In this document: in pieces, positions 1 to 8,615 of the stretch | Layout: each line of letters opens with the position of its first letter | Numbering within the stretch: position 1 is the first letter of the stretch | NCBI RefSeq assembly: GCF_002067035.1 | Contig: NZ_MVQB01000060.1 | Coordinates: 167,499 to 208,580 of the forward strand | DNA from: Methanoregula sp. PtaB.Bin085 | Lineage (GTDB): Archaea > Halobacteriota > Methanomicrobia > Methanomicrobiales > Methanospirillaceae | Direction of reading: 5' to 3' | DNA: 41,082 nucleotides | Notes under the pieces: model-generated | Told to the model about the DNA's origin: nothing | Database searches by the model: none | The model's input: the letters and a program-made list of their open reading frames with translations, nothing else | Made by a program: the position numbers and the translations under genes

Positions 1-638
1 AATTCACCGGAGATATGCGAGATCGCCTCCCAGCCGAGGAAACACCAGAAGATCACCGCAGCTGTATGGCCTACGCTCATCCACCCGTTTGGCAGGAACG
101 GAAAGAAGTTCTCCATGCTGATCGCCGGGACGCTCCCGATGATGGCCACGACGAGGACGATGATGATCGTAAGCACAACGGCAACCTGGACCTGCCCGGT
201 CATTCTCATGCCGAGGTAATTGACGAGGAGCGCCGTTGCCAGCATGGCGGTTGCGACAAGGAACTTCGCTCCTTCTCCAAGACCGGTGGCTGCACAGAGA
301 TACCCTGCACCCGTGAGCGCGATGACCGGGGCTGCGACAACGGTCGAGAGGAGGAAAAACCAGCCGACAAGGGATCCGATCTCCGGGTTAAATGCCCGGG
401 CCACGAATGACGAGACCCCGCCGGCATCCGGGTACCGGGCCGCGAGGAACCCCATCGTCAGGGCCATCGGCACGACAAGAAGCGCCATCATGGCCCACGC
501 GACCAGGGATGCCGGGCCGGAGAGTTCGGCAGCAAGACCGGGGAGGATCAGGATGCCCGAGCCGAGGACTGCGCCGGTATAGAGGGCGATCACCTGCGGG
601 AGACCAAGGACGCCGCGGTCCTTCACCGGGTCCTGCAT
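1..638 (-). CDS. APC-family amino acid permease, C-terminus cut by window edge
   Basis: An open frame runs from an ATG at 638 to the left edge without a stop, giving about 212 residues. It reads as a polytopic membrane protein of the amino acid-polyamine-organocation (APC) family. Near the N-terminus lies the glycine-rich first helix (GAVLGSGILILPG), the usual substrate-binding unwound helix of the family, followed by further long hydrophobic helices. GGGAG lies about 8 bases upstream of the ATG and supports this start. It is divergent from the GntP-like gene at 822. It resembles in architecture the second APC permease at 11396. The substrate cannot be told from sequence. Confidence 0.85.
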   Translation of the reverse strand, partial: MQDPVKDRGVLGLPQVIALYTGAVLGSGILILPGLAAELSGPASLVAWAMMALLVVPMALTMGFLAARYPDAGGVSSFVARAFNPEIGSLVGWFFLLSTVVAAPVIALTGAGYLCAATGLGEGAKFLVATAMLATALLVNYLGMRMTGQVQVAVVLTIIIVLVVAIIGSVPAISMENFFPFLPNGWMSVGHTAAVIFWCFLGWEAISHISGE

Positions 639-821
639 GACACCGCTCCCGTGTTGCTGTCCTTCGCCCGCATCATGATCGTCTCCGCCGGTTTTTCTGC
701 AGTCAGGTTTGGCACGATGCCATAAATATGTCCCGGGAAATAGGTCCGGAAAACAATACAGACCTGGTATCCGGCGGGGATTTTCACAATATTTTTCACC
801 CGGCACAGAGGATCCTTATCG

Positions 822-2105
822 ATGGATCCGCTGGTCGCGTTCTTCATTACCCTCGTCCTCATAACGGTATTCAGCCTCTGGTACAGGATTACCCCGTTTT
901 TCACGCTCATCGGCGGGGCGATCCTCTTCGGGCTCCTGGCCGGGATGACTCCCGATGCGACCATGCTGGGGATCGTGGAAGGGGTCGGCAGGGTCTTCTC
1001 CGCATTTGGTATCATCATCCTCTGCGGCGCAATCATTGCCAAACTCATGGAAGAGCAGAAGCAGACGGAAGAGATCGTATCCGATATCCGGCGTGTCGTA
1101 CACCATCCGCCGGTTATTGCCGGGTCCTCCGGGTACCTCCTTTCGGTTCCCGTTACCTGCTGCGTCACCTCCTATATCATGCTGATCCCGATCATTGAGT
1201 GTATCGGAAAGGACCGGACAGGGCGCACCGTGCTCCTGTACCTTGCAGCCGTCGGAGGGGTTATCTCTTATGCCCTTATATATCCCACACCCGTTGTCAT
1301 TCCTCTGTTTGGGGCGTTCTCCCGGGGAATCAGCCCGCTTGCATTCGATGCTGTTTCTGTTCCGCTCTCGCTTGCAGTACTGGGCGCTGTGCTGCTCTAT
1401 TTCCGGTTTTTTTCCCCTTATGCAGCAACACGGCGGGATTCTTCCGCTTTTCTGCCGTCAGGGACAGGAGACTGCATAACGGATAAAACGCAGGGGATTC
1501 ACTGGAGGGCATGGGCGCCGTTCATCGTCATACTCCTTGCAATCCCGGTCTCGCTCTTCCTCCTGAAACTCTCGCACGTCAGCATGATCAATATCATCAT
1601 GCTGGCCGGAACCGTTACTGCCATTTCCCTTGCACCCCCGGCAGCACGAACCGCAGGTCTGTCCCGGGGGGCAAAACACGGGGGTTTCATCATCTTCGAT
1701 ATCTGCGGGGCCGGAGCGCTCGGTTTTGTCATTGTGCAGAGCGGGTTTGCATCCACCGCGCTGAACCAGATGACCCTGGTCATCCCGGTCATCCTCGTGC
1801 CATTCTTTCTTGCCGCGCTCATCGAGACGGCACAGGGTTCCCGGGTCGTTACGGCAGTGATCGCGGCAGAGGTGCTTGCGAAATCCCCTGTCATCAGCAC
1901 GATCCACCCGATTCCCCTTATCCTTCTCATCAGCGCCGGAGCCTGTATCGTTTCGTACGTGACGGATCCCTTCTTCTGGCTCGTCCAGCGAACCACGGGG
2001 GATGATATCAGGACCGTTGTGAGGTACTACACCCTTCCCATCGCGCTCGCCGGCATCCTGATCCTGATCGTTGCCGTTACACTGCAATACCTTGTCTTCC
2101 GGTGA
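822..2105 (+). CDS. GntP-like (ion transporter superfamily) permease
   Basis: This is a 427-residue, very hydrophobic protein with roughly eleven or twelve predicted membrane helices. The overall pattern of hairpin-like hydrophobic segments with short Pro/Thr-rich stretches (for example IYPTPVVIPLFG near residue 155) resembles the GntP/citrate-type permeases of the ion transporter superfamily. The family call is by overall resemblance, not by a decisive motif, and the substrate is unknown. A GAGGATCC ribosome binding site precedes the ATG. AT-rich elements at about 719-730 and 785-799 could be its promoter. It is likely a single-gene unit: the next gene starts 117 bp downstream. Confidence 0.6.
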   Translation: MDPLVAFFITLVLITVFSLWYRITPFFTLIGGAILFGLLAGMTPDATMLGIVEGVGRVFSAFGIIILCGAIIAKLMEEQKQTEEIVSDIRRVVHHPPVIAGSSGYLLSVPVTCCVTSYIMLIPIIECIGKDRTGRTVLLYLAAVGGVISYALIYPTPVVIPLFGAFSRGISPLAFDAVSVPLSLAVLGAVLLYFRFFSPYAATRRDSSAFLPSGTGDCITDKTQGIHWRAWAPFIVILLAIPVSLFLLKLSHVSMINIIMLAGTVTAISLAPPAARTAGLSRGAKHGGFIIFDICGAGALGFVIVQSGFASTALNQMTLVIPVILVPFFLAALIETAQGSRVVTAVIAAEVLAKSPVISTIHPIPLILLISAGACIVSYVTDPFFWLVQRTTGDDIRTVVRYYTLPIALAGILILIVAVTLQYLVFR

Positions 2106-2222
2106 GGTTTTATGGTCCGGGATTCTCATCCGGCAGCCTGGCATTTTGGCATCGCTCTTCCGGCTCCGACCACAAAACCCTTGATGTCCTCGGCCAGATT
2201 TTCCTGAGAGGATGAGGGCCCC

Positions 2223-2627
2223 ATGAGAGGATATGCCGGAGTTGTTTTCATTCTGGTGCTGCTGGTACTGCCATGTGCATATGCCGCGGATCCTGCGGTA
2301 ACCGGGAAGAGCGGTCAGGGCATCAATGGCACGGAATTCGATGCACGGGGAATTGATATTGCAAACAATTCCATCCTACACCAGTACGTTGTTACACCGA
2401 CACTGGTTGACATCAGAGTGGAGGTGTCCGGCACCTCGTTTCCAGGCCCGAAAGGGGAGATGGCAGCGGGACCCAGGACAATTGGGTTTGCCGCAGATCC
2501 GGGATCGCTGCTGGTAATCATTCTCGGTATTATTGCGGTTTCTGCAGGAGTTCTATATCTGAAAAAAAGGAGACCGGAAGAACCTGCCGGGGAGGATGAT
2601 GAAGAACCAGATGAAAAAATCGGATAA
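2223..2627 (+). CDS. Small secreted membrane-anchored protein of unknown function
   Basis: I do not recognise this 134-residue protein. It has an N-terminal signal peptide (hydrophobic residues about 5-20, followed by AYAAD), a short extracellular part of about 75 residues containing an Asn-Gly-Thr sequon-like site, a single membrane helix at about residues 93-112 and a cytoplasmic tail starting with KKRR and rich in Glu and Asp. This is the layout of a small cell-surface protein with an outside N-terminal domain. It lies alone between the permease and the mtr operon, and nothing in its context suggests a role. Confidence 0.65.
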   Translation: MRGYAGVVFILVLLVLPCAYAADPAVTGKSGQGINGTEFDARGIDIANNSILHQYVVTPTLVDIRVEVSGTSFPGPKGEMAAGPRTIGFAADPGSLLVIILGIIAVSAGVLYLKKRRPEEPAGEDDEEPDEKIG

Positions 2628-2774
2628 AACTGGACCACACAACCCCAAAACCCGGAGAATTGAAATCACCCCTTTTTTTATTCGCGATCATGAGTGTGTC
2701 CGGTGCCAACACAACCAGACTTTCCTTAACACAAATTCACATGAGTGAATAATTCCAATACAGTGCCCGAATAT

Positions 2775-2832
2775 GAAAAAGGGCTGTAAATATCTGGATT
2801 TCCCCGAAATAAAATCGTAACCTTTTAATGAA
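2775..2832 (+). promoter_or_regulatory. mtrE: Candidate promoter elements of the mtr operon
   Basis: Two archaeal TATA-like elements lie upstream of mtrE: CTGTAAATATC at 2784-2794, preceded by a purine-rich BRE-like GAAAAAGG, and CCTTTTAATG at 2821-2830. Initiation about 25 bases downstream of either would give a leader of roughly 90-130 nt. Which one is used cannot be decided from sequence. The rest of 2628-2939 contains no convincing gene. Confidence 0.45.
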
Positions 2833-2939
2833 GATCTTACCAACTTTACACTAACCACAAAGGGTATGTACTTGTACTCATTGTGCGTGGCATTGCATTT
2901 TGAATACTCTCGTGCATTCGCACGTAGGGAGGAGGCTAA

Positions 2940-3854
2940 ATGGAACATATTGTCTTTGGCATTGGAATTACTGCATTGACAGGAGCTCTTGCCACCGTAG
3001 CCGGCTCTGCAGAGGATACTGAATCCAACATCGGGTCCCAGGGTGACCCGAACTCACAGGTTCAGCTTGCCCCGCAGATGGGATTCCTGCACCGCATCTT
3101 CAACAAGGCGGTTGCCGGTGAACCCCCGGCATACGGACTCTGGTGCTGTCTTGGCGCCGGACTCGCATGGGCATTCATGGCGATGCAACTCAACGCGGTT
3201 CTCGCAATCGTTCTCGGCTGTGTTCTCGCAACATTCGTCCAGGGCGTCTATGCAACCACCGCTTACCTGGGCAGGACTGCAAGTCTTGCCAAGTTCGGGC
3301 AGCCGGTCTACGTGGACGTCCTCAAGTCCATGACCTCGGTTACCATGGCACATGCCTTTATCGCAATATTCTGTACCGTTACAATCTGCTACCTGATCAA
3401 CACCGGCCTGGGACACCCGTTCCCGCTGCCGCTGCTCGGACTGATCTGGGGCATTGCACTCGGTGCAGCAGGCTCTGCGACAGGCAACCCGTACTACGGC
3501 AAGGAACGCCAGTACCAGAACCAGAAGTTCGGTGCCGGTGTCCCGATCTCCGCATCCGGTAACATCGTCCGGTATGCCGAGGCAGGCGAGCGGAACTCGA
3601 TCGACAATGGGTTCTTCACCCACAAGATCGGCGGTTCTGCATCCGGTATCTGTTTCGGCCTGATTGTCTTCCTTGAACTCTGGCGTACCGTCCTCTTTGA
3701 GAGCCTGCCATTCCCGGCCCTTGGGCCCGGCTGGTATGCAATCTTCGTCGGTATTGTCATGATCCTTATCTTCACGGCAATCGACCGGACCATTGAGAAC
3801 TGGGCCCGCAGGAACTTCGGACCCTACACGGAAGTCAAGGAGGCATCCTCATGA
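2940..3854 (+). CDS. mtrE: Tetrahydromethanopterin S-methyltransferase subunit E
   Basis: MtrE is one of three multi-span membrane subunits (C, D, E) of the Na+-pumping methyltransferase that moves the methyl group of methyl-H4MPT (or the sarcinapterin form) to coenzyme M. The 304-residue protein has about six hydrophobic helices and family-typical blocks such as GNPYYGKERQYQNQKFGAG around residues 181-199 and the SIDNGFFTHKIGG region near 220-232. It is the first gene of the operon, as in other methanogens. GGGAGGAGG lies just upstream of the ATG. Its stop overlaps the mtrD start by 4 bases, which suggests coupled translation. Confidence 0.97.
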   Translation: MEHIVFGIGITALTGALATVAGSAEDTESNIGSQGDPNSQVQLAPQMGFLHRIFNKAVAGEPPAYGLWCCLGAGLAWAFMAMQLNAVLAIVLGCVLATFVQGVYATTAYLGRTASLAKFGQPVYVDVLKSMTSVTMAHAFIAIFCTVTICYLINTGLGHPFPLPLLGLIWGIALGAAGSATGNPYYGKERQYQNQKFGAGVPISASGNIVRYAEAGERNSIDNGFFTHKIGGSASGICFGLIVFLELWRTVLFESLPFPALGPGWYAIFVGIVMILIFTAIDRTIENWARRNFGPYTEVKEASS

Positions 3855-4693
3855 GCGCAGTTGCAGCAAAGCCCGCAGCAGGCGGCGCAATGAACCCGGC
3901 CGCCATGGCAGTCGGTGCAGTTCTGACACTCATCCTCATTGGCATCTGTTACGTCATGGCACCGCCCGTTGCCCTCATGGCGCTCATCGGCGTCGTCGTC
4001 GGCGGCGTGCTGATCGGCTTTGGTACCCACTTCGTCCCGGTCGGTGGCGCTCCTGCCGCCATGGGACAGGCTCCCGGTATCGCAACCGGTGTTGCGATGC
4101 TCGCAGCAGGTGCGGGTCTTGCAGGGCTGTTCGGCGGCGCATGGGCAGCTGAGCAGGGCCTTGTGGTAGCGGTCGTTACCGGTGGTGTCGGCGGCGGCCT
4201 CATGATGGCAATCACCTGCATGATGGTGAACTTCGTCTACGTTTTCGGCATGGGTATTCCCTCGGCATCCGGTAAGGTTGCAAAGGACCCGATCACCGGA
4301 GACACCCAGGCAGAATACAAGTCCCAGGGAACGGAAGGTCACGGCCTGCCATTCATCTCATTCGTCGGCGGCGTGATCGGTGGTCTCCTTGGCGGTGCCG
4401 GCGGTACGCTCATCTACATCGAGCTCCTTGAACTCTACAAGGTCACGCTCCCGACCCTGATGGGCGCTCCTGAAGCACAGATAATGCCAATCGCAGTCTC
4501 CGCTGCAGGTATGTTCGCCGTTGGTCTCTTCCTCGTGAATGCGGTGCTCACGGCATACAACATCACGGGTACTATCGAAGGACCCCACGACCCGAAATTC
4601 AGCCGCTGGCCCCGGTCAATCGTTGCTTCCGCAGCTGCATCGGCACTCTGCGGACTGGTAGCGATCCTCATCGTGGTGCCCCTGCCAATCTGA
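3851..4693 (+). CDS. mtrD: Tetrahydromethanopterin S-methyltransferase subunit D
   Basis: MtrD is a 280-residue integral membrane subunit of the Mtr complex. It is dominated by Gly/Ala-rich helices, with the soluble loop GMGIPSASGKVAKDP near residue 135 that is typical of the family. Together with MtrC and MtrE it forms the membrane part linked to sodium translocation (family knowledge). AAGGAGG inside the end of mtrE precedes the ATG, and the gene overlaps mtrE by 4 bases. The stop is 10 bases upstream of the preferred mtrC start. Confidence 0.96.
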   Translation: MSAVAAKPAAGGAMNPAAMAVGAVLTLILIGICYVMAPPVALMALIGVVVGGVLIGFGTHFVPVGGAPAAMGQAPGIATGVAMLAAGAGLAGLFGGAWAAEQGLVVAVVTGGVGGGLMMAITCMMVNFVYVFGMGIPSASGKVAKDPITGDTQAEYKSQGTEGHGLPFISFVGGVIGGLLGGAGGTLIYIELLELYKVTLPTLMGAPEAQIMPIAVSAAGMFAVGLFLVNAVLTAYNITGTIEGPHDPKFSRWPRSIVASAAASALCGLVAILIVVPLPI

Positions 4694-4703
4694 GGTGGAA
4701 AAG

Positions 4704-5564
4704 ATGTCAGTCAAAGTAGAAGTAATCGAAGGCGGTGTCCCCCACAATACAATCATGATCGCGGGCATCGTCTGCACGCTCGTGTGCATCTACCTCACGT
4801 ATCTCAACACCTTCTCGCCGGTACCCCTGTTCTCCTTCTTCGGGGGACTTGCGGTTGTCGCGGCATTAATCTGGGGTAGCCACACCATCAAGGTGCTCTG
4901 CAGTTACGGTATCGGTACAGGTGTACCATCAGCGGGTATGATCGCATTCGGTTCCGGTGTCATCGCGATGCTGCTCGCAACACGGGTAAGCAATGTCCTG
5001 CTCGCACCGATTGTTGCGGTCATCCTTGCGGCCGTCATCGGCTTCATTCTCGGGTACCTTGCCAACAACGTCCTGAACATGAAGATCCCGGCCATGGTGC
5101 AGGCGCTCACCGAGATGGCTGTTGTCGGTGCACTGACCCTCATGGGATTCGCGGCACTGATCTCCGGTGTATTCACGTTCCAGGGCCTGACAACCGGCTC
5201 GGTAACGTTCCTGGGCATGGCACTTCAGACACACCAGCAGACCTTCATCGGAGGCGGACTGATTGCCGTCGCGTTCCTGCTCGGTGCCATCGCAATCCAG
5301 CACCCGTTCAACGCGTGCCTCGGCCCCGGCTGGAAACAGGACCGCATGCTCATGCTCACCGCAGAGTGCGGATTTTTAAGCATGATCGTCGCTGCTGTCA
5401 TGTCGTTTGCCCTGATCACGGTCAGCCCCATCCCGTCAATACTCTCGCTGCTCATTGCCATCATCGGCTGGGTCTATACCTACACCCAGTACATGGAAAT
5501 GTCCAAGCGCGATGCTGCTGCATGGCTTGATGCGAAGATGATACCGGAAACGGAGGGACACTAA
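4704..5564 (+). CDS. mtrC: Tetrahydromethanopterin S-methyltransferase subunit C
   Basis: MtrC is a third polytopic membrane subunit of Mtr; this one has 286 residues and about seven or eight hydrophobic segments. The stretch HPFNACLGPGWKQDR near residue 203 is family-typical. An upstream GTG at 4695 is in frame, but the ribosome binding site GAGGTGG at 4692-4698 overlaps that codon and is well spaced for the ATG at 4704, so 4704 is chosen. The gene is followed by mtrB after 2 bases. Confidence 0.95.
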   Translation: MSVKVEVIEGGVPHNTIMIAGIVCTLVCIYLTYLNTFSPVPLFSFFGGLAVVAALIWGSHTIKVLCSYGIGTGVPSAGMIAFGSGVIAMLLATRVSNVLLAPIVAVILAAVIGFILGYLANNVLNMKIPAMVQALTEMAVVGALTLMGFAALISGVFTFQGLTTGSVTFLGMALQTHQQTFIGGGLIAVAFLLGAIAIQHPFNACLGPGWKQDRMLMLTAECGFLSMIVAAVMSFALITVSPIPSILSLLIAIIGWVYTYTQYMEMSKRDAAAWLDAKMIPETEGH

Positions 5565-5566
5565 CT

Positions 5567-5866
5567 ATGGCATACATCCAGGTACTCCCTGAATTCGGCC
5601 TTGTCGCCGACCCCGTTGCCGGCATTATTACTACCGCCGGCGAATCCTACTCGCCCGTCATCGAGAAGGTCGGCATCCTCGAAGCAGTCAGCGACGACCT
5701 CGTCAACATGCTCTCGGGAGAAGGCAACCTGCTCGCATCATTCCCGGGCAGAGAGCACAACCTCAAGATTGCCGGTACCATGACCTCGTTCTGGTACGGG
5801 CTTGCAATCGGGCTGTTCGTAGCCGGTATCATTGCATTCCAGCTGATCAAGCCAGGGGTGATCTAA
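5567..5866 (+). CDS. mtrB: Tetrahydromethanopterin S-methyltransferase subunit B
   Basis: MtrB is a 99-residue subunit with a soluble N-terminal part and a single C-terminal membrane helix at about residues 73-93 (family layout: one anchor helix in the central stalk of the complex). It starts MAYIQVLPEFG, typical of the family. GGAGGGACAC upstream serves as ribosome binding site. It sits between mtrC and mtrA, as in other methanogens. Confidence 0.96.
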   Translation: MAYIQVLPEFGLVADPVAGIITTAGESYSPVIEKVGILEAVSDDLVNMLSGEGNLLASFPGREHNLKIAGTMTSFWYGLAIGLFVAGIIAFQLIKPGVI

Positions 5867-5869
5867 ACC

Positions 5870-6396
5870 ATGGCAAACAAGAAATCACCGGCAAGCGGCT
5901 GGCCGCTCATCAAGGGTGACTTCCACTCGGGAGACGCCAACAGCCCTGTCGCTGTCGTCACCATGGGTTCACACCTCGACGAGCAGGGCATCTGCGATGC
6001 GGGCGCCGCACTCTGCGGCTCCTGTAAGACCGAAAACCTCGGTCTCGAGAAGGTTATCGCCAACGTCATCGCCAACCCGAACATCAGGTTCCTCCTCCTC
6101 TGCGGTACCGAAGTCAAGGGACACCTCTCCGGCCAGACACTCGTCGCCCTCCACAAGGGCGGGGTCAAGGAAGGAAGGGTCGTCGGCGCAGAAGGCGCTA
6201 TCCCCTTCATCGAAAACTTAAAAGACGACGCCATCAAGCGCTTCCAGGAACAGGTCGAAGTCGTCAACATCATGGAGTCCGAGGATCTGAACGCCATCAA
6301 GGCAAAGATCAACGAACTCAAGGGCAAAGACCCGGGCGCTATCGCTGCTGACGCAATGGTCGTCGAAGTCAAGGAAGCCGCCGGCGGCGGTGCCGA
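5870..6396 (+). repeat. 527-bp direct repeat, copy 1 (MtrA corrinoid domain)
   Basis: Compared base by base with 6811-7337 (offset 941), this block differs at one position: g at 6001 against a at 6942, a silent change in an Ala codon. Identity starts at the ATG and stops abruptly after the codon for Ala175 plus two bases. A GGGGTGATC ribosome-binding sequence precedes both copies. Confidence 0.98.
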
Positions 6397-6595
6397 GGAA
6401 GCTGGCGGGGAAGTCCGTCCGCTCTCCGGCGAGATGGCACTCATCACCGCACGCATGAAGGTCATCGAGAAGATGGTCGTGGATATCGGATACCGGGACA
6501 AGTTTGCAGCCGGGGTCTATGCCGGGAAGATCGAAGGTCTCATGATTGGACTGATCGTTTCGTTCGCCCTGGTTGGATTCCTGATGATGGGGTGA
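5870..6595 (+). CDS. mtrA: Tetrahydromethanopterin S-methyltransferase subunit A (corrinoid subunit, full length)
   Basis: MtrA carries the 5-hydroxybenzimidazolyl cobamide that accepts the methyl group from MtrH and donates it to coenzyme M. Residues 1-176 form the corrinoid domain; His85 in EVKGHLSGQ corresponds to the conserved cobalt-ligating His (His84 in the well-studied homologue). A Glu/Gly-rich linker follows, then a C-terminal amphipathic segment and membrane helix (about residues 216-240). The length of 241 is normal. GGGGTGATC upstream is an excellent ribosome binding site. Bases 5870-6396 are almost identical to 6811-7337 in the MtrA-MtrG fusion downstream, so this gene is one of two corrinoid-domain genes in the operon. 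Confidence 0.97.
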   Translation: MANKKSPASGWPLIKGDFHSGDANSPVAVVTMGSHLDEQGICDAGAALCGSCKTENLGLEKVIANVIANPNIRFLLLCGTEVKGHLSGQTLVALHKGGVKEGRVVGAEGAIPFIENLKDDAIKRFQEQVEVVNIMESEDLNAIKAKINELKGKDPGAIAADAMVVEVKEAAGGGAEEAGGEVRPLSGEMALITARMKVIEKMVVDIGYRDKFAAGVYAGKIEGLMIGLIVSFALVGFLMMG

Positions 6596-6601
6596 TACAC
6601 A

Positions 6602-6805
6602 ATGGCAGAAGAAGCTAAATCAACAGGACCCGTCAGGATGGTTGCAATCGACAACATGGTGGAGAGCATCCGCTACAAGTCACAGATCCTGGCAAGGACG
6701 AACAAGATCGACTCGGCAGTCTCGGCATCGGGCCTCGTCGGGTTCGTGGCCGGCCTGCTCACAGCACTGCTCATGATCGTGCTGCCGGCAATTCTGATGG
6801 GGTGA
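6602..6805 (+). CDS. mtrF: Tetrahydromethanopterin S-methyltransferase subunit F
   Basis: MtrF is a 67-residue subunit with a soluble N-terminal segment containing the family block [14 protein letters not shown] (residues 20-33) and one C-terminal membrane helix. By family knowledge it resembles the C-terminal anchor of MtrA; here both end in a helix followed by a short MG tail. GGGGTGAT overlapping the end of mtrA precedes the ATG. The position between mtrA and the mtrG-containing gene is canonical. Confidence 0.93.
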   Translation: MAEEAKSTGPVRMVAIDNMVESIRYKSQILARTNKIDSAVSASGLVGFVAGLLTALLMIVLPAILMG

Positions 6806-6810
6806 TCAAG

Positions 6811-7337
6811 ATGGCAAACAAGAAATCACCGGCAAGCGGCTGGCCGCTCATCAAGGGTGACTTCCACTCGGGAGACGCCAACAGCCCTGTCGCTGTCGTC
6901 ACCATGGGTTCACACCTCGACGAGCAGGGCATCTGCGATGCAGGCGCCGCACTCTGCGGCTCCTGTAAGACCGAAAACCTCGGTCTCGAGAAGGTTATCG
7001 CCAACGTCATCGCCAACCCGAACATCAGGTTCCTCCTCCTCTGCGGTACCGAAGTCAAGGGACACCTCTCCGGCCAGACACTCGTCGCCCTCCACAAGGG
7101 CGGGGTCAAGGAAGGAAGGGTCGTCGGCGCAGAAGGCGCTATCCCCTTCATCGAAAACTTAAAAGACGACGCCATCAAGCGCTTCCAGGAACAGGTCGAA
7201 GTCGTCAACATCATGGAGTCCGAGGATCTGAACGCCATCAAGGCAAAGATCAACGAACTCAAGGGCAAAGACCCGGGCGCTATCGCTGCTGACGCAATGG
7301 TCGTCGAAGTCAAGGAAGCCGCCGGCGGCGGTGCCGA
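6811..7337 (+). repeat. 527-bp direct repeat, copy 2 (MtrA corrinoid domain)
   Basis: This is the second copy of 5870-6396, with one silent difference (a at 6942). It begins at the ATG and ends where the reading frame passes into the MtrG part. Confidence 0.98.
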
Positions 7338-7551
7338 AGTCGGCGCTGCGAGTGCAAACCCCCAGTTCCTCGAGATTGAGAAGAGGCTCGACAAGATTGA
7401 GAAGAAGATCGAGTTCGTGGATGCGGAGATTGCGCAGCGTGTTGGACGAAAGATTGGACGGGATATCGGTATACTGTACGGCCTCATTGCAGGCGTCTTT
7501 GTATTCGTTATACTGTTGTTCCTGTACCAGAAACTGATGGGAATGCTCTAA
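6811..7551 (+). CDS. MtrA corrinoid domain fused to MtrG (second corrinoid subunit)
   Basis: The 246-residue protein has two parts. Residues 1-176 are the MtrA corrinoid domain, identical in amino acids to the upstream mtrA, including His85. After a short Ala/Gly linker, residues about 187-246 are MtrG: a charged helix ([16 protein letters not shown]), the [16 protein letters not shown] block and one membrane helix. No separate mtrG exists in the operon, so this fusion takes its place between mtrF and mtrH. GGTGATC upstream supports the ATG at 6811; a GTG at 6802 is less likely. If made and assembled, the complex would carry a second cobamide-binding domain on its MtrG stalk. Misassembly is the main alternative. 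Confidence 0.93.
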   Translation: MANKKSPASGWPLIKGDFHSGDANSPVAVVTMGSHLDEQGICDAGAALCGSCKTENLGLEKVIANVIANPNIRFLLLCGTEVKGHLSGQTLVALHKGGVKEGRVVGAEGAIPFIENLKDDAIKRFQEQVEVVNIMESEDLNAIKAKINELKGKDPGAIAADAMVVEVKEAAGGGAEVGAASANPQFLEIEKRLDKIEKKIEFVDAEIAQRVGRKIGRDIGILYGLIAGVFVFVILLFLYQKLMGML

Positions 7552-7568
7552 TGGAGGTGTAAAAGAAC

Positions 7569-8606
7569 ATGTTCAGATTTGAAAAAGAACAGAGTGTCTG
7601 GGACTTCAACGGCACCATGATTGGTGGACAGCCCGGTGAATACCCGACCGTGCTCGGTGCTTCGATCTTCTACAACAAGCACGAGTGTGTGCTCGACGAT
7701 CACAAGGGAACGATCGACAAGGCAAAGGCAGAAGCGCTGTGGAACCGCTGCCAGGTCCTCTCGGACATGACCGGTATCCCGCACTTCATCCAGATCATTG
7801 CGGAATACGGCGAAGCGTTCGAGAGCTACTTCAGCTGGTTCGACTCGATTGACAACAAGACCGCATTCCTGATGGACTCGTCGGCACCCAAGGCGCTTGC
7901 ACATGCGTGCAAGTACGTCACGGATGTCGGTCTCGCCAACCGTGCGATCTACAACTCGATCAACGGTTCGATTCCGCCCGAGAACATCGAGGCACTCAAG
8001 AAGAGTGACGTCGATGCTGCAATCGTTCTCGCTTTCAACCCTGGCGACCCGTCGGTTGCCGGCCGCGAGAAGGTTCTGACCGAAGGTGGCGTTGCAGGAC
8101 AGGCAAAGGGTATGCTTGCTATCGCAGAAGAATGCGGTATCAAGCGCCCGATCCTCGACACTGCAGCAACCCCGCTCGGCCTCGGCTCCGGCGGAGCATA
8201 CCGTGAGATCCTTGCGTGCAAGGCAATCCACGGCTACCCGACCGGTGGTGCATACCACAACATGACCGTTTCCTGGACCTGGCTCAAGCGCTGGAAGGGG
8301 ACCTCGAAGACCCCCTCTGTACTCGCAGACGGTTACAAGGGCAAGGACGAGCTGCTCAAGCAGATGTCCCACCACTACCTCGGCGGCATGGAAGGCATCA
8401 AGCAGGCCGCCTGGTCCGCACCCGATATTGGCTGCAACATGATTGCATCCACGCTCGGGGCAGATCTCATCATGTACGGACCTATCGAGAACGTCGAAGC
8501 AATGATCACTGCACAGGCCTACACGGACATCACTGTCCTCGAGGCCACCCGTCAGCTCGGCATCGAGTGCAAGGCGCCAAGCCACCCAATCTTCAAACTC
8601 ATCTAA
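7569..8606 (+). CDS. mtrH: Tetrahydromethanopterin S-methyltransferase subunit H
   Basis: MtrH is the peripheral catalytic subunit that transfers the methyl group from methyl-tetrahydromethanopterin to the cob(I)amide of MtrA; it has a TIM-barrel methyltransferase fold (family knowledge). The 345-residue protein starts MFRFEKEQSVWDF and has the family region SINGSIPPENIEALK at about residues 136-150. It is soluble, with no membrane segments. GGAGGTG precedes the ATG. It is the last gene of the operon, as usual, and is followed by a T-tract. Confidence 0.97.
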   Translation: MFRFEKEQSVWDFNGTMIGGQPGEYPTVLGASIFYNKHECVLDDHKGTIDKAKAEALWNRCQVLSDMTGIPHFIQIIAEYGEAFESYFSWFDSIDNKTAFLMDSSAPKALAHACKYVTDVGLANRAIYNSINGSIPPENIEALKKSDVDAAIVLAFNPGDPSVAGREKVLTEGGVAGQAKGMLAIAEECGIKRPILDTAATPLGLGSGGAYREILACKAIHGYPTGGAYHNMTVSWTWLKRWKGTSKTPSVLADGYKGKDELLKQMSHHYLGGMEGIKQAAWSAPDIGCNMIASTLGADLIMYGPIENVEAMITAQAYTDITVLEATRQLGIECKAPSHPIFKLI

Positions 8607-8608
8607 TC

Positions 8609-8615
8609 TTTTTTT
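8609..8615 (+). terminator. T-tract terminator after mtrH
   Basis: Seven T residues lie directly after the mtrH stop codon, the usual signature of archaeal transcription termination. A 7-bp perfect hairpin with a 6-base loop follows at 8646-8665 (AAGAACG / CGTTCTT). Confidence 0.55.
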
